The position numbers and the translations under genes were made by a program. Below are positions 5,101-6,477 of a stretch of DNA of 6,477 bases, in pieces. The stretch comes from an uncultured Planctomycetota bacterium (GTDB lineage: Bacteria > Planctomycetota > Planctomycetia > Pirellulales > UBA1268), in NCBI GenBank assembly GCA_905477565.1, contig CAJQGO010000126.1:1-6477 (forward strand). The letters are read 5' to 3'. The notes below the pieces were generated by a model. The model worked only from the letters and a program-made list of their open reading frames with translations, ran no database searches and was not told where the DNA came from. How positions within the stretch are numbered: the stretch's first letter is position 1; each line of letters opens with the position of its first letter.

Positions 5101-6399
5101 ATGGTTGCTGGTCGACGACGAGTTGTAATCACTGGAATGGGATGTGTGACGCCTTTGGGCGTGACAGTCGAAGAACTTTGGGGAAACCTGAAGGAAGGGC
5201 GTTCTGGTGTTGCTTCTACCACGGTGTTTGATGCAACACGGTTTCCAACCAAAATCGCAGCTGAGGTGAAGAACTGGTCTGTATGCGATGAAGGTCAGAC
5301 AGAAGATCGTTGGCGGCACTGTGGCCGGCATACAAAATTTGCTGTTGGTGCGGCGTCACAAGCGATGAAGAACGCAGGTCTCCCCCAAGGACTCTCCTCA
5401 GCACCGGAACGACTTGGTATCTATCTTGGGAGTGGCGAAGGTCAGCAGGATTTTGACTCCTTCACAAAGATGATGATGGTCTCTATTGAGGGCGATACCC
5501 TAGACGTCGCCAAATTTACAAAACTTGGGCTCGAGACGCTTCATCCACTCACAGAAGTAGAACAGGAGCCAAATATGCCAGCAGGGCATTTGGCAGCATT
5601 GTTTAACGCGCAAGGTCCGAACCTGAATTGTCTTACGGCATGTGCTGCTTCAAGTCAGGCAATTGGTGAGGCAACCGAACTTGTCCGTCGTGGAGATGCT
5701 GACGTGATGCTCTCTGGTGGAACGCACAGCATGATACATCCGTTTGGCGTCACGGGGTTTAACCTTTTGACAGCGTTGTCGACTCGTAATGATGATCCAA
5801 CAAAAGCATCACGACCATTTGACAATGAACGTGACGGGTTTGTTCTCGGAGAAGGTGCAGCAATGGTTGTGCTGGAAGAACTTGAGCACGCGAGGGCACG
5901 CGGTGCAGAGATCTACGGTGAGGTTGTTGGCTATGGCTCGACGGCAGATGCCTACCGGATCACTGACACGCATCCCGAAGGGCGGGGCGCATCGAGTTGT
6001 ATTCGAATGGCATTAGAAGATGCAGGGCTTGGCTTGGGTGACATTGACTACGTCAATGCCCATGGTACGAGTACCAGCGTCAATGATCGGGTTGAGTCAT
6101 TAGCAATTAAAAATGTATTCGGAGAGCGGGCGTATAAAATTCCCGTGTCGAGTACAAAAAGCATGATGGGGCATCTGATTGCCGCCGCTGGAGCAACAGA
6201 AGCTATTGTTTCTCTTCTAGCCATTCGAGATGGTGTACTTCCGCCAACCACGAACTACGACAGTCCTGATCCGGATTGTGATTTAGACTACGTTCCGAAC
6301 GTTGCCCGTGAGGCGCCCTGTAGACGAGTGCTTTCGAATAGTTTCGGGTTTGGCGGCCAGAATATTTCTTTGATCCTAAGCAGTTTTGCTGACGCCTGA
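5101..6399 (+). CDS. Beta-ketoacyl-ACP synthase II family ketosynthase (FabF-like, variant)
   Basis: Condensing enzyme that extends an acyl chain by two carbons through decarboxylative condensation with malonyl-ACP. The 432-residue protein has the full thiolase-fold catalytic set: C181 in TACAASS, H321 in NAHGTSTS, and K353 and H358 in STKSMMGHL, each shifted by 18 from E. coli FabF (C163, H303, K335, H340). The KASRPFDNERDGFVLGEGA block and the C-terminal NSFGFGG gate motif are also conserved. The extra residues are spread over the N-terminal half, with about a dozen at roughly 115-160, where the segment matching the hydrophobic PFFVPSTIVNM of FabF instead reads PLTEVEQEPNM. In FabF this segment borders the acyl pocket and dimer interface, so the substrate may be unusual. 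NSFGFGGQN replaces the more usual GGTN. The start is set by a strong ribosome-binding site. It is the last gene of the cluster and the likely chain-extending partner of the upstream ACP. Family is certain; a housekeeping FabF role is less likely than a specialised one. Confidence 0.95.
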   Translation: MVAGRRRVVITGMGCVTPLGVTVEELWGNLKEGRSGVASTTVFDATRFPTKIAAEVKNWSVCDEGQTEDRWRHCGRHTKFAVGAASQAMKNAGLPQGLSSAPERLGIYLGSGEGQQDFDSFTKMMMVSIEGDTLDVAKFTKLGLETLHPLTEVEQEPNMPAGHLAALFNAQGPNLNCLTACAASSQAIGEATELVRRGDADVMLSGGTHSMIHPFGVTGFNLLTALSTRNDDPTKASRPFDNERDGFVLGEGAAMVVLEELEHARARGAEIYGEVVGYGSTADAYRITDTHPEGRGASSCIRMALEDAGLGLGDIDYVNAHGTSTSVNDRVESLAIKNVFGERAYKIPVSSTKSMMGHLIAAAGATEAIVSLLAIRDGVLPPTTNYDSPDPDCDLDYVPNVAREAPCRRVLSNSFGFGGQNISLILSSFADA

Positions 6400-6428
6400 G
6401 TGCTACAGCAGTCCGTTCGTGGTAGCAC
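6400..6428. other. Stem-loop directly after the ketosynthase stop codon
   Basis: GTGCTAC (6400-6406) and GTAGCAC (6422-6428) form a perfect 7-bp stem around a 15-base loop, starting at the base after the TGA. Further downstream, GAGC and GCTC segments can form alternative stems. No T-run follows, so it may be a 3' end or stability structure rather than a true intrinsic terminator. Confidence 0.4.
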
Positions 6429-6477
6429 GACAGAGCAGGTGCACGAGCGTTTCGGTGCTCAAATCTTCGCCAAAAAC
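6403..6477 (-). CDS. Possible C-terminal end of a convergent gene (partial)
   Basis: On the - strand a frame enters from the right edge and ends with TAG at 6403-6405 after 24 codons. The visible peptide, containing GEDLSTETLVHLL and ATTNGLL, looks like ordinary coding sequence with an amphipathic helix. The evidence is thin: two + strand frames are also open to the edge in so short a stretch. If real, this gene would converge on the ketosynthase with three bases between the stops. I do not recognise the product. Confidence 0.25.
   Translation of the reverse strand, partial: VFGEDLSTETLVHLLCRATTNGLL

Overview
The window looks like a chromosomal segment from a bacterium of the phylum Planctomycetota. 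This is an inference from gene content. A formylmethanofuran dehydrogenase subunit C-like gene (tetrahydromethanopterin-linked C1 metabolism, known in planctomycetes, methylotrophic proteobacteria and methanogens) lies beside a shortened str operon (rpsL-rpsG without fusA/tuf) and a loosely spaced fatty-acid-type cluster: hotdog dehydratase, long acyl carrier protein, second hotdog dehydratase, variant FabF-like ketosynthase. Most genes have weak or no Shine-Dalgarno sequence. No mobile element, CRISPR array, tRNA or rRNA was seen.

Left part (1-1806): the C-terminal half of an SppA-type membrane serine protease enters from the left edge on the + strand and converges on rpsG, with a short hairpin between the stop codons. 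rpsL and rpsG lie on the - strand in the usual order. S12 carries arginine at position 88, where E. coli has the lysine whose K88R change is a classic streptomycin-resistance mutation.

Middle part (1807-3276): a 200-base gap with inverted repeats forms the rpsL leader. The fhcC-like gene follows on the - strand, with seven GXGXG-type repeats. Next is a 409-base non-coding region between divergent genes, holding a possible promoter and three palindromic elements in front of the lipid cluster.

Right part (3277-6477): four + strand genes form one functional set. The ACP carries the growing acyl chain on a phosphopantetheine arm, the ketosynthase extends it, and the two hotdog proteins would dehydrate (or bind or isomerise) the 3-hydroxyacyl intermediates. 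No ketoreductase, enoyl reductase or malonyl transferase is present, so these steps must come from general fatty acid synthesis or from genes outside the window. The ACP has a roughly 50-residue insertion, the second dehydratase has an altered active-site loop, and the ketosynthase has a remodelled acyl-pocket segment. This points to a specialised acyl chain rather than housekeeping fatty acid synthesis. The product cannot be read from the sequence. Two tandem hairpins sit between the second dehydratase and the ketosynthase, and another hairpin follows the ketosynthase stop.
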